This document shows positions 47,801 through 58,345 of a stretch of 64,000 nucleotides of DNA, piece by piece; the stretch's first letter is position 1; every line of letters starts with the position of its first letter. The DNA comes from Microplitis mediator. Lineage: Eukaryota > Arthropoda > Insecta > Hymenoptera > Braconidae. The translations under genes were made by a program, and so were the position numbers. The notes below the pieces were generated by a model. It was not told the DNA's origin and did no database searches. It was given only the letters and a program-made list of their open reading frames with translations. The stretch spans positions 21,456,331 to 21,520,330 of the forward strand of contig NC_079970.1 of assembly GCF_029852145.1 (NCBI RefSeq), read 5' to 3'.

Positions 47801-49944
47801 TTTCAATAGTAGAAGTTATATCTCAGAAAACCGTGAGAATTAAATCAGTTAACATTTTGTAACCTGCGTTTTAATTTTAATTAGATAAATTAATTTTTTA
47901 CAGATATTAAATCTGTTGATTTAAATTCTTCAATCGGAAATTAATGTATGAGATTTTTTTTTTTAAAATATTTATTGAAGCAAAAATAAATTTTACATTA
48001 AATGTAATAGACTGACATAAATCTCGGCGCGTATTATCAATTGACGCATTGGAGCCTGTACAAAAGTGGAGTAAAAACGTGAGAAGCTCGGTAATAATTT
48101 ACATGAGTAATAAAAATCTCTGAGGAATGAAAAGGAATTGCTTATTTTTAGAGCAAACAAATTTTAATTTTAAAAAAATATTAAGATAAACATTTTAAAA
48201 TTTTATTCAAAATCGACTCTCAGTAGCTGAACAAAAGTAATAATAACAGCTTATAAAAGAACCTTTAAGGTTTACCGTCAATAATACGTTGTTTCCTAGT
48301 CGGCCCGGACGTTTATTCATTCGCATTCCACAAAGTTCCTGAACTAAACTCTCCTTTGGTATGTGCATCAAGTCCTTTTCTATATAAGCAAGAAGGAAAG
48401 AGATAAAAAGTGAGAAAAATAGATCCAGAGACTCGTCGATAGACTTTTCCTGTGACTCTAGAGTCTAAACTCCGGCGTTGAAAATAAATCTCATGTCAAT
48501 TCAAATTAAAACCCACGCATTTAGTTTTTTATTTTTTACTCAAGTGTCTATCTATCTATTTATCTAACTCTGAGTTTTGGTTAATGACGCAGCGATTTAA
48601 ACTCGGTTTCATTACACGAGACGAGCGACCATCTCGGTTGGATATTTTAGTTGCTGATGTTAATAAAATAAAAAATAATAATTATAATTGAAATTAAAAG
48701 AACAGTAAAATCAGAAGACTCAAATTAGACATGCGGATGCGTCGCACGAGGTCGCATGATTTTTCTAGGTGTAGTTTCCTGTGTGACGTCATAATTAGTG
48801 TAATTACAATTACGGGTTAGCGAGTAAGAGATACATGAACACAATAACCAGAACAAATATATATGAACCACGTGCATGTACAATAATGTCCAAGTGTAAA
48901 ATATATGTATATATGTGTGTGTATTTCTATATAAATTAATGAATGAGGGACTGAGAGCAGTGAGAGACGTGCGTCAACCGCGGATGGACAGTCGGACAAG
49001 CGAGATAATTAGGCGGGACGAGACAGGACGTGCGCATTAATTAATTAGCTCAATCTAAGTCCACTTCATTTATTGTGCCATCTTTAACGCTCAGAGCTGG
49101 CTCAACTCATACGTCTTAATAATTTTATTATTTTTTCATCTCACAATAACATTCCACTCCAACTCAACTCGACACTAAAAATTTTTACATCTACATCTAC
49201 TACTTTTAAATTTAAAAAAAAAATCATTTTTTTATTATCTATAGATCAGTTAACTTTTACTAAATTTTCAAAATTTTTCACATTCAAATTTAACTCCTAT
49301 CTTAACCGATTGCCACATAAATGACATATATTTTTAATTACCTTCACCGTATGTTCAATCGAAATTATGCTTGAATTTTATTGGCTAGCGAAAAATTAAT
49401 ATATATATACATATTTAAATAACATAATTTCTGAGAAATTATTGTTGAAAATGTAAGGAAATTTCCAAGAGAATATTTCCTTCGGTTCACTCAAGTCGAT
49501 CGGATAATTAATTAACTCGGATGATTTTATTGAAATAATTTATGGAGGAGTGTAACGATATTCAGAAACGAGTCATCCAAATTCAAAAGCTAGGCTGCAT
49601 GTTGAATATAATATATAAGGAAAACGTCAATAATAAAAGCCGTCTAATTAATTACCAGAGTTTAAGAGCGGGAGAAATAATAGTATAGGCTATGTAGTAT
49701 AAAGATGCGATTGGAATCTTCTCAACTGGAATTCAAATTTGATTAATGATCTACAGTTTTCTTTTTTTTATTTTTTTTTTTCTCATCGGCTGTTCGTCTC
49801 AATACTCGTGTATTCTCTTCTCGTCATTCTGAATTGCCTGTAAGCTTGCATGACTTCTAACACACAGGAGTAGGTAGACAAACCTTCAGCCTTTCCCACA
49901 ATGGTCACCAAAATTAGTATCGTATTGTGTATCGATAAATATAG
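44874..49944. other. Unassigned sequence
   Basis: Alternates between AT-rich and GC-balanced sequence. Simple tracts include GAA triplets (45424-45442), TCATCC hexamers (about 47450-47470) and TATA-rich patches (47150-47205, 47480-47520). An acceptor-like CCTGATCCTGTGGCAG at about 46303 is followed after 16 nt by GTGAGTTAC, too short to judge. No recognised gene. Confidence 0.45.
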
Positions 49945-50076
49945 AAGACTATAGATTTATTGCAAGTATATATTAATTATTAAATATTAGGTGCGTCTGG
50001 TGAGGGATATAATGAAATGAATTGGTCGCTGACATCAGCTGGCGATGGGCTGCTGGCACCAGAAGCAGCAGGATCT
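49945..50076 (-). CDS. Candidate terminal exon with stop and poly(A) signal
   Basis: On the - strand TAATTATTTTTCAG (ending at 50077) is followed by AG and a frame rich in Ala/Ser/Pro (PAASGASSPSPADV, then LYPSPDAPNI) that ends in TAA at 49982-49980. AATAAA lies at 49961-49956, about 20 nt after the stop. A GT-rich stretch follows. The frame would join 50211-50337 in phase if the second AG of CAGAG is used. With the first AG another open frame results. Function unknown. The stop/poly(A) arrangement makes this the best 3'-end candidate in the window. Confidence 0.28.
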
Positions 50077-50210
50077 CTGAAAAATAATTAATTTATGCTA
50101 ACGAATGAGAAGCGTAACGGCTGCGCTCTTAAATTCGCGCCATTGAGCGTCCAAGTGTCTGTAAATCCCTCTTATCTGTACGACTAATACAACTATACGA
50201 GTTTTTATAC

Positions 50211-50337
50211 TGGCTGATGTGGCATTCGCTCGACTGTTAGCTCTCTGGGCCAGCATCTCGGTTGACTGGTTATATCCGTCGTCGAACGTGTTCGACAAAA
50301 TCCTCAGTTCGTACCAATACACGACTTCGTCTAGAGT
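50211..50337 (-). CDS. Candidate internal exon, unknown protein
   Basis: A good acceptor (GTTAATTTTCTCTCGGCAG on the - strand) precedes 127 nt in which only the first frame is open (TLDEVVYWYELRILSNTFD, then a Gln/Ala/Asn-rich part). Composition turns AT-rich immediately after the proposed donor GCCA|GTATAA, which is weak. The intron to 50076 would be 134 nt, a normal insect size. It enters in phase 0, matching the exit of 52690-52750. The uninterrupted frame actually continues to 50098, so an exon end further down is possible. Confidence 0.28.
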
Positions 50338-50724
50338 CTGCCGAGAGAAAATTAACGTTAATTTAACCATCAAAGGATGTAATAGTTAAATAGTTTCGAA
50401 ATCCGTGGGGTCTTTTCGGCCCCTTCTTAATTCACTCGGTGTCGGTAATTAATTTTATTTCCTAATGATCTATCGCTGGGGCGGATAATCGGACCAGCGT
50501 ATTTCTAATGCTTTTATTTATATTAATCGACTTTTTTAAATTTTTTGAACCCCAAACTTTATGATGAAAATACGAGGATGCGAAAAAGTTAATTTTTTAT
50601 TTTATTTTCGTGAAATAAATTAAGAACGAGAGGTTACTTTAGGGCCAATACACTTTAATAAGGAATGAATTTTACAAAATAAAACTTTTTTTATGAGAGT
50701 TTATTTTTTTACTTTTACCTCTAG

Positions 50725-50777
50725 GAAGAGGAACAGAGTGATACGCGAACGAGGAGTTTTATGCGGTTAATAAAATT
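50725..50777 (+). other. Candidate 53-nt exon with strong splice sites
   Basis: The acceptor (TTTTTTTACTTTTACCTCTA, then G) and donor (GTAAGTATGG) are both near consensus. Only the first frame is open (EEEQSDTRTRSFMRLIK plus 2 nt). It enters in phase 0 and exits in phase 2, which fits 28552-28602 before it and 61043-61072 after it. It lies on the opposite strand inside the proposed intron of the - strand candidate gene, so at most one of the two models may be right. Product not recognised. Confidence 0.35.
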
Positions 50778-51894
50778 GTAAGTATGGTATAAAACCTGGA
50801 AGTAGCTGTATCGGATACTATTCTCCACATCATCGTGACACTAAATCTGGCGAACCTTTATGTACTTACTATATATTATAGATGCACCCACATCCAGATA
50901 CTTGTGTGCCATTAAAATTATAATTAATTCATTTATTTTGACTTTTACCAGCATTTTTAGTTTCTCAAACGGAACTCAATTGATCGAATCTCTCCTTTGT
51001 ATTGAAACTTAACATCCTGTCTGAAATTTTAATATTTTACAGAAAATTCTCTTTTACCAAAATTACATACAAGATTTAAATCAAAGCAGTAAATTCTTGC
51101 AAAACTTTTAAAAAATTTACTGGAAGCTCAAAAATCTCAACTATTGGATCTAGGCTCAAACAGTTTTTCAAAATCCAAAAATATTTCATTTCTAACGTAA
51201 ATTATTAGGGTGGCATGAATTTTTTTACTTGAATAAGGAATTTATCAACAAGCTCGCAAAGCTTAAACAAAAAAAATTTCCCAAGTGTTTTGACTGCGTT
51301 AATGAAAGTATGGAGACTCACTGCATGCAGAGAATTTTTTAGTCAAAATTACCCATAAAGTTTTGGACTGTAAGGGCATCTCAGTAACTGAATTTTTACT
51401 AATAGTAGAAATCGCACTTAATTTAGTGCTATCGAGTAGAATATTTTACAGTGGACATGGAAAAAATCTCGATATTTATCACATATCCTTACAGTATCAA
51501 ACTTTCTGGGAACTTTTTACTAAAAATGTTTCTGCGTGTACTCTCTAAAAACGAATTAGTGAAAATCACTATTTGGCAGTAAATAGTTACTTATTGCTAG
51601 TGACCCGAGTCAAAACACAAATTCTAGCTAAGTCCTCAAAAGCCTCAATTCCTTTGATGTTTTATGCTCTGCCCAAAAAGTAACTCTCCTTTAGTACTAA
51701 AAATCCTCAATGAGAATTATGAGGTCTAAATGCGAATAAATTATCGATTTTTAATAATAACTACGGCCTCAAAATCTGCAACGAACGAAAAGTTATAGTT
51801 CGGACTTAAGAAAATTTTAGATAGAAAAAGGGAGGGGAGAGAAAACGTCGAATGAGACTTTTGAGGTTCAAATGTGGATAAAATTATTCCTGTA

Positions 51895-52187
51895 CTCTCT
51901 AAAAACGAATTAGTGAAAATCACTATTTGGCAGTGAATAGTTACTTATTGCTAGTGCAAATTATACCACTATTTGAATTAGTGATATACTTTTCACTAGC
52001 AATTAGTGAATAGTCACTAATTTCACTATTTCATATTTACTCTCTAAACATGAATAAGTGGAATAAGTAAATATTCACTAATTTCAAGTGCAAACTGAAC
52101 CGTTAATTTCAAAAAGTGGTTCGGTTGGCACTCAGAATTAGTGAATAATCACTTATTTCACTTATTCATGTTTAGAGAGTAAGAAAG
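51895..52187. mobile_element. CTCTCTAAA MITE, copy A2, inserted in B2
   Basis: Begins CTCTCTAAAAACGAATTAG and ends AAGAAAG, flanked by TA (51893-51894 and 52188-52189). Its first 140 bp match A1 closely. Its right tip (CATATTTA, then AGAAAG) is split by copy A3. A1 has the unsplit version CAAATTTAAGAGGG. Confidence 0.85.
52040..52179. mobile_element. CTCTCTAAA MITE, copy A3, inserted in A2
   Basis: A 140-bp near-palindromic copy. The left arm is CTCTCTAAACATGAATAAGT and the right arm is ACTTATTCATGTTTAGAGAG, with TA on each side (52038-52039 and 52180-52181). A central inner stem contains GTGGTTCGGTTGGCAC. It is the youngest event of the four-element nest. Confidence 0.88.
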
Positions 52188-52689
52188 TATATTTTGAGGC
52201 TCTAATCCAGGTTATGTTACTCCAGTTTAGTCATCAAAGTGGTAAAATGGGCCGTAACTACTACTTTGAGAACTAAATTAAGATAACTTTCTATAGTGTT
52301 GTCAATCTTAAAATTCTAAATTGATCCTCAAAAACTTCCTTGAGAACTTTGAGACTTAAATCCGAATTTGTTTTTTGACTCGGGGAAAAGTATACCACTG
52401 TTTGAATTAGTGACATACTTTTCACTAGTAAACAGTAAACAGTCACTATTTTCACGTTCAAATTTAAGAGGGTAATAACCGAGATGTGTCATAACGGATA
52501 TGAACTATCATACAGGATTTATTAATTGACATGCCCAGTACAGGTCACATCTTGGATTAGATTTAATGGATTATTTTATTAACAAGTGTATCCACGGTAT
52601 TTATGATATGTACAATAATATAATAATATAATAGCCGAATGTGTAAGCGTGAACACATGTGGTCCGCCAACGCTTGGCAGTATTATTAC

Positions 52690-52750
52690 ATGGTACAACT
52701 GGCCGATCGATGGCGAGAATTCCGAGTCAGCCGGGACTCGCCAAGTATCC
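52690..52750 (-). CDS. Candidate 61-nt internal exon
   Basis: On the - strand TTGATCCTTATCTCAG precedes 61 nt in GC-rich sequence and GTAATAATA follows. The frame DTWRVPADSEFSPSIGQLYH enters in phase 2 and exits in phase 0, matching 54564-54614 upstream and 50211-50337 downstream. A second frame is also open. The donor is moderate and the product is not recognised. Confidence 0.2.
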
Positions 52751-52909
52751 CTGAGATAAGGATCAACGACGTTTGCTTCGACTCAGTGTAATTAATTATC
52801 TTAAGGCTGCGTCTTGTGCTGTGGATAGAGATTTACCCCCCGCGGAAAACCTGCACGAATTGCTCATAACTCCTAGATGTATACTTACATCCAACATATA
52901 TATATATTA

Positions 52910-53625
52910 AAAAAAAAAAAAAATAAATATATGTAAGAATAAAAGAGAAGAGACGTTTATCCTTCACATTTTATCTAGATTTTTTGAGTAATATCGTTGA
53001 ATAATCATTCATTAATAATTAATTATTTAAAATATTTAAATTATTTTAATGACTTTTTTATTTTACTATGATAACAATTTGATTAATGATCTTCTGCCAA
53101 TAGTCATGAGTATTATTATTATTTATTATTACATTTATACTTTTATTATTGATGACTATCCGATAAATATTTTTATGGGAAATAATATTGTCTGAATATT
53201 TATAATTTAAATTTTTTAATAATTACTACGGTATTTACAGTAAGTCAATTAACATTGAATTAAACAGTCTCGCCAAAAATATTAAATTTTTATTACTCCG
53301 CAATACGATAATTAAAATTCACATTAAAATTTTATTCCCAGTGTTTTCAATTTATAATTACATTTAATTACTTTATCAAACATAAATAATTATTCACTCG
53401 AGTCATTAAAGTGTACAGTTAAGTACATTAAATTTTTTTTTTACCTTAAAAATTGTTAAAAAATTCAATTTCTTTGGATTATTCGAGAAAATTTTAAACT
53501 GAAATTCAAGAAAAAAATTTAAAGAAGATGAGGTAATAAAAATTCCGATGTTTTAGTTAACAGAAGCGACCGGAAGTAGCGTGAATTAAATTCATGAGAT
53601 GGATATTTTTTATAAATTATTTGAA
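52910..53625. other. AT-rich unassigned sequence
   Basis: Very A/T-rich. Nothing recognised. Confidence 0.6.
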
Positions 53626-54190
53626 CACCGTAAAAAGAGCGGTGTAGAAAATGGACTCTATTTAACACCGCGCAGTGTCAAAATGAAATAACCCTGTGTA
53701 GGCGGTGTTAAATCGGTGTAAAAAAAATTCTACGTATAGAAATTAAAAAAAAATGTATTACACCATTTTAATCACTCATTTGATTAATTAATAAAAACAC
53801 TGTGTTAACTGTATAGTGATCGAGTAAGTAAAAATATTATGATCCTGAAGTTAGCAGACAATTTAAAATTTTCGGATTTTTTGTTCAACAAATAAAATCC
53901 AAAGAAAAAAAAATAAAAAAAATGCACAAGTAGAAAATTTAAAAAACTATAAGTGCAATTTTTTTAAATATTTTATTTTTGTAATTCATCGTTTTGAATA
54001 AATTTCAAAAATTATGAAACGTCAGCTAACTTTAGTATCATAAAAATATTGACACAGTTAAATATTTTCAACACCGAAAAATATTTTAACACCGCCGGCG
54101 TTATTTAAACACTGCTTCCGGTGTTAAAATTTAACACTAAAAATTTTCACACCTACACTTCCTGGGCTTACTCCGGTTTTTTTGACAGTG
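53626..54190. mobile_element. CACYGT-ended composite element carrying a hAT-like MITE
   Basis: The left end CACCGTAAAAAGAGCGGTGT and the right end (reverse complement CACTGTCAAAAAAACCGGAG) form a diverged inverted repeat. Repeated blocks GGTGTTAAA and TTAACACCG surround the centre. The tips resemble those of the CGGAGTGAA element at 61643-62382. The insertion at 53839-54041 is a separate MITE also found inside that other element. Confidence 0.6.
53839..54041. mobile_element. hAT-like MITE E, copy E3
   Basis: 203 bp with ends ATGATCCTGAAGTTAGCAGA (then C) and (reverse complement) ATGATACTAAAGTTAGCTGA (then C). AAAATATT precedes it and AAAAATATT follows, which fits an 8-bp duplication with one slipped base. 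It is related to E1 and E2 at 61850-62265. Confidence 0.75.
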
Positions 54191-54208
54191 AGTTTTTAGC
54201 ATTAAATC

Positions 54209-54422
54209 ATGTCTCTAAAGATCGGAACGTTTTCGCGGAACAAATATACGAAAAAAGAAATGAAAAATAAAAAATCCACTGGACCTAGATTTCGGAAATG
54301 TTTCGCACGTCACCCAAAAATGACAGGCCACCCCCAACTACCCCAAATTCGCCTTTAGACACAAATTTCATAAATTATTTTCATTTTCGTTGCGTGAAAA
54401 ACGTTCCGATCTTCAGGGACAT
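54209..54422. mobile_element. hAT-like MITE J, copy 2
   Basis: Ends ATGTCTCTAAAGATCGGAAC and (reverse complement) ATGTCCCTGAAGATCGGAAC. It is flanked by an exact 8-bp direct repeat ATTAAATC (54201-54208 and 54423-54430). The interior has a reversed GGGTGGCCTG-type motif, as in copy 1 at 20120-20308. No coding capacity. Confidence 0.88.
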
Positions 54423-54563
54423 ATTAAATCTATAAAAAGTACTCTGGAGATGTCTCTTAACGTTGCCGATTGTTAACATAACATTTATTCAGTTCATTAT
54501 TCTGGGCAGGAAAAGCCACCAGCATGACCGTTTCTTCATATATAAATACAAAGCTTCACTTAC

Positions 54564-54614
54564 CGTCCCCACAAAGTTAAGTTAGCTTGATATATGTTAA
54601 TGAATTCCCAGTAT
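54564..54614 (-). CDS. Candidate 51-nt internal exon
   Basis: On the - strand a fair acceptor (CGATCCATTTTTATAG) and a strong donor (G|GTAAGTGAAG) bound a segment with one open frame, YWEFINIYQANLTLWG. It enters and exits in phase 2, matching the candidate ending at 54985. The aromatic-rich, LW-containing segment after a hydrophobic stretch is reminiscent of the first extracellular loop of claudin-like four-span proteins, but this is a loose resemblance. A + strand pseudo-exon (54610-54647) overlaps it. Confidence 0.22.
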
Positions 54615-54984
54615 CTATAAAAATGGATCGGTAGGTACAGTACGGTTTGGTGAGTTAAGTAAATCTGTTCCAAGTTATACGAAAGATGATCCCATTCCGA
54701 TTGTCAATGCAGTCGGTCCCATTTTTACGCGTAAAGTCCATATTGCCTCTTCTCGTCCAACATAAACCCCGAGTATTTTAATGCATATAACACGAACTCC
54801 ATCTCACTCAGCCCTTCTTATCCTCACGTTCGGTCCCAGTCACTCGACCATGTTCATGTTTCACTGGGTTATTTTCTCGCATCACCAAGTCCAAAGATGT
54901 TTCTCCTATCCGACGTATTTTAGAATCTAGGATACCTGGACCCATTCAGGTATTTATGTTAGGATGAGAGCAGCAGAAACTCAC

Positions 54985-55060
54985 TCTGCTACGGCGATGC
55001 AAGCCAACGGTATGAGGGCAAAAGCAAGAAAACCAAACAAAGTTAAAGAGAAAGATAAAG
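54985..55060 (-). CDS. Candidate exon 3' part with hydrophobic segment; 5' limit unknown
   Basis: On the - strand a frame reading LFGFLAFALIPLACIAVA runs into a strong donor (GA|GTGAGTTTC at 54984). The exit phase fits 54564-54614. In this frame a stop lies about 100 nt upstream and no good acceptor was found between. The hydrophobic reading also overlaps a pyrimidine-rich tract, which translates to Leu/Phe/Ser by composition alone. Evidence is weak. Confidence 0.15.
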
Positions 55061-57499
55061 ACGAAATGATAATGCAGCTCTCCCTTCAGCATCCTGCTTT
55101 ATATTTTAAAGACCAGATATGTCACCCGTACATAAAATAATCTCTTAGGTCTTGGGGTGAGTCTTTATGCTTCAGTTACTGTTGTCAAAAAAATAATATA
55201 TATAGATATATAGATATATATTTGTACAAAGAATAAAAATTTTTTTAATTTAATTTAGAAGGTTTAAATTGAATGCTCCTTAATATAAAGACTCACCATA
55301 AACCACGTCCTCTTTTAAAACGACAATTCATTATATATTTTTTTATAGATTTGACTTTTGTATTTATAAATAAAATAATATATTAACGTGTTTATTTAAA
55401 ATATTATGAATTATTAAAACTTGGAGCATAAAATTATCGAAACAAAAATAAGTTAATAAATTTTTCGTCCCACCTGTTGTTGACCTCTGGAGTGAGGTAT
55501 TCAGTGGAGAGAGAGGGAGAGAGTAAAAAAAAATTTACAGATTTGTGACGTATCTAACGCCCCATAACCGGTTGAAAAATGAATCACCCTGCAGTATGGC
55601 GAGTAACCAAGCCAGCTGGGTGTTGAGAGAAGAAAGCCGTGAGGTATTAGTATATATATATATATACATATATATGTTGAACGATACTTGGAAGCGCGAT
55701 CTAAATCGTATGTATAAAAGTATGTGTGTGTCAGTGATACGCGCACGCGTGAGCCTCCGCCTTCACGGTCTTTTCTACCTGAAAGATACGAGAAGTGATG
55801 ATCCACGAGCGAGCCAAAAATATATTTTCTTCTTTATTTATTGTATATATATGTGAATAATATTAATATGATAAATATATAGATGTAGATTTAGTGTATA
55901 GATGTGCTCGAGGAGTAGGCCGAAGAGAAAGCGAGACAGAGACAAGTATTTTAGGCTAAATCTATACAACAACCGGGAGGGCCCGCAGGAGATGGGTTCT
56001 TTAGAGCACGAGTTGGTAGCACCGACAAGACAGCCGACATCCCGCCCTTCTAGCGGCCTCCAGATTTGTAACACTACCCAAACCGGCAAACCAGAAAACC
56101 AGAATCCTCAGCTCGAATGCTATATACACAATACGTCGTCTCCGCTAGAGACATCACGAGTAGAATAAAAAATAATAATGAAAGAGTAAATGGAGAAAAG
56201 ATATCTGGATAAAGTCGAGGAATACTTTATTCCCCGGAAATTCATGGTGAAGGTCATGGTTCTTTACCTTTCCTTGCAACTTTGAATTATGTCGCTCGCT
56301 TAAAATATTGCGACCAAGTGAAAGCACTTTCGCCATTGTCACAAATTTTAACATGACAAGGTCAGTCGGATTATTTTTACACTCGCGTTCAAAACTAAAA
56401 TTCGCGTCATGGTTTTCAGTATCTCGGGTTTAGTATTTTTAAAATTAACGTAATTAGTTGAAGAATAATGTCGGTGGTCATTAAATATATTGATCGTCCA
56501 TTTTATTGCGACGATTTCTCTCGGCTGCGACGAACCTGAGTGGGAGCTGCAGGATTTCAAGATGTCGATAATCGAATTTTTATGGCGCATCTGACGCGTA
56601 CACCCTCCAGTGGTTAGATTGATTCAATTCAGGCACAGCTCGACTCACTGAGACACTAGACCAAGACCAAGACTATACAGACCGCAATCTGCACCCAGTT
56701 ACTACCCGATGTCTATTATAAAAAAACTGCAAACTAATAATCCCGAGAGCTAATCCGCGTCAATTAGCTTAGACTTAATGGAGAGATTAAAATGGCACGC
56801 AGGTCTTGTATTTGATGATTGCGCAAGAAAATAACCGACGCTCCCATATCTCCCCGTCTAGCCCGACGTCTTCTTTCAAATCCATTTAAAAACACTCTTT
56901 ATCTCCGGACAATAAAAACAAACTTAAAACGGTTTAAAATTTCCTCGTGTACATTAAGTATAAAAATAATTTCTGGGCTAAACACTGAAGATAAATAAAG
57001 GTGTATTAGTCGCGCGTGGGGCCCGAACAATAAATAAAAGGACCGACGAACGGACCTATGGAGAATATTCTTCAATCCAATAGCAAAGACAAACAGCGTT
57101 TACAAATAAAAGCATCTAGTCGTCTAGGATCGCGCTAAATCCATAACCGAGATTAGTCTCAGTTCTGTGTATCCAGCGGCTGTATATCTGAGTAACTGAG
57201 GCTTAGAGCTCCCGGCCGTTGGGTCCGTCTTAAATCCTAAAACCGGCATACACCCGGCATCCACATACTATACCTCGACACTATATTGCTCGATGGAAGC
57301 CAGAGGTAGAGTATTATCTCTTACTTTCAACAAGGTTATGGCCTCTCAAAATATCGTCAAAGATAACCTGAGAATTTGTCACCTCGTCTTTCACGTTGTA
57401 TCCGTAACCAACTTGTAGACCCACTCGTCCGGTATTTCAACGTATCTTTATTTTCTTAATTTTATTTAAAACTTCACCTTGAACTAGACACTAAAACCC

Positions 57500-57535
57500 A
57501 GAGCCAGAGCCAGAGTCAGAGCCAGAGCCAGAACC
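57500..57535. repeat. (CCAGAG)n hexamer tract
   Basis: Six imperfect copies of CCAGAG/TCAGAG. Confidence 0.85.
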
Positions 57536-58290
57536 ACATCATGACTAACACAGCAAACTAATTTTTTTTTATCAGCTGTTCCATGTCCTCCTACACCGTC
57601 TATTTATTTACACCATTAAATTACAGTTATCTCACAATTAGTGATCCAAAGGCACTTAAACAAATTTTCCATTAACGACAGAGTTTATTTTTTCATATAA
57701 TTATTTAGCTTTAAAAATTTTTTTTATCTTATTTCAATCAGTCGTAAAACATCTGACCTTTAGAACCACCCCGAAGCGTGAGCGTAAGAAACTTAAATAA
57801 AAAAAGTGTAAGATGGAAAAGGATAAATTTTTTTTCTCTAACCAATAACCTGGCGCTTAAAGTTGACGTATTTCTTGGGTAAGTCTGCGGCAGACAACCA
57901 AAGCGCCGTTTTCCAAACACACAAGGGGACATCGTGCAACCCTGGGGGGTGGTTGAGGCAACAAGTGACCACACGGAAGCTCCATTTGCCCTCCATCCAC
58001 ATATATCTATATAAATATCCAATAGTGTAGAGAGCACATGTACGCAGCGAGAGTGTGGTCGCGTAACAGGCCTACACTGGCCACACAAACTACATATATA
58101 TTCCAGTGTTGATGTACACGGCCAGGGGAAGTGAAGTTGATATATATGTATAGTATACAAGTGAAGTGGTTTCTCGACAATCGATATATTGAGCGATGGC
58201 CACTCACTCTGTTGGCCCATTGGGAGAGCCCGCACGTCTTGTCAGAGGTTTCTGGACACATCGAACCTCGGACTTACTGCCAGCCATACA

Positions 58291-58345
58291 CACACCCTAC
58301 ACCCTATACCCTATACTTTATACCCTACACCCTGCACTACACACG
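58291..58345. repeat. CCCTATA/CCCTACA degenerate short tandem repeat
   Basis: About seven degenerate copies of a TAYACCC-type unit of 6-13 bp. It superficially resembles telomere-type sequence but is short and internal. Confidence 0.7.

Larger units (their letters stand above)
51604..52384. mobile_element. CCCGAGTC-type MITE, copy B2, inserted in A1
   Basis: Ends CCCGAGTCAAAACACAAATT and (reverse complement) CCCGAGTCAAAAAACAAATT. GA on both sides (51602-51603 and 52385-52386) is the 2-bp duplication. Without its own insertion it is about 486 bp and aligns with B1 at 42506-42984. It carries the same GAGGATTTTTAG/CCTCAAAA motifs. No coding capacity. Confidence 0.88.
51541..52472. mobile_element. 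CTCTCTAAA MITE, copy A1, split by three nested insertions
   Basis: The left piece (51541-51603) and right piece (52387-52472) rejoin to a MITE of about 149 bp with ends CTCTCTAAAAACGAATTAG and CCCTCTTAAATTTGAACG, flanked by TA (51539-51540 and 52473-52474). Across the break, A1 reads GCTAGTGA then AAAGTATACC, which aligns with the uninterrupted sequence of copy A2 (GCTAGTGCAAATTATACC). A2 therefore serves as an empty-site reference for the B2 insertion. Confidence 0.88.

Noticed and set aside
54610..54647. + strand 38-nt exon (CCCAG to GTGAGTTAAG)
   Set aside because: It overlaps the - strand candidate exon 54564-54614 and has an alternative fit to the chain, which shows how easily chance segments fit.
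57738..58235. 165-codon open frame on the - strand as a gene
   Set aside because: It overlaps several other open frames on both strands, its end is a Leu/Phe run from a purine/pyrimidine-biased tract, and no domain is recognisable.
58291..58345. Internal telomeric repeat
   Set aside because: The units are irregular (TAYACCC type) and do not match the TTAGG insect telomere repeat.
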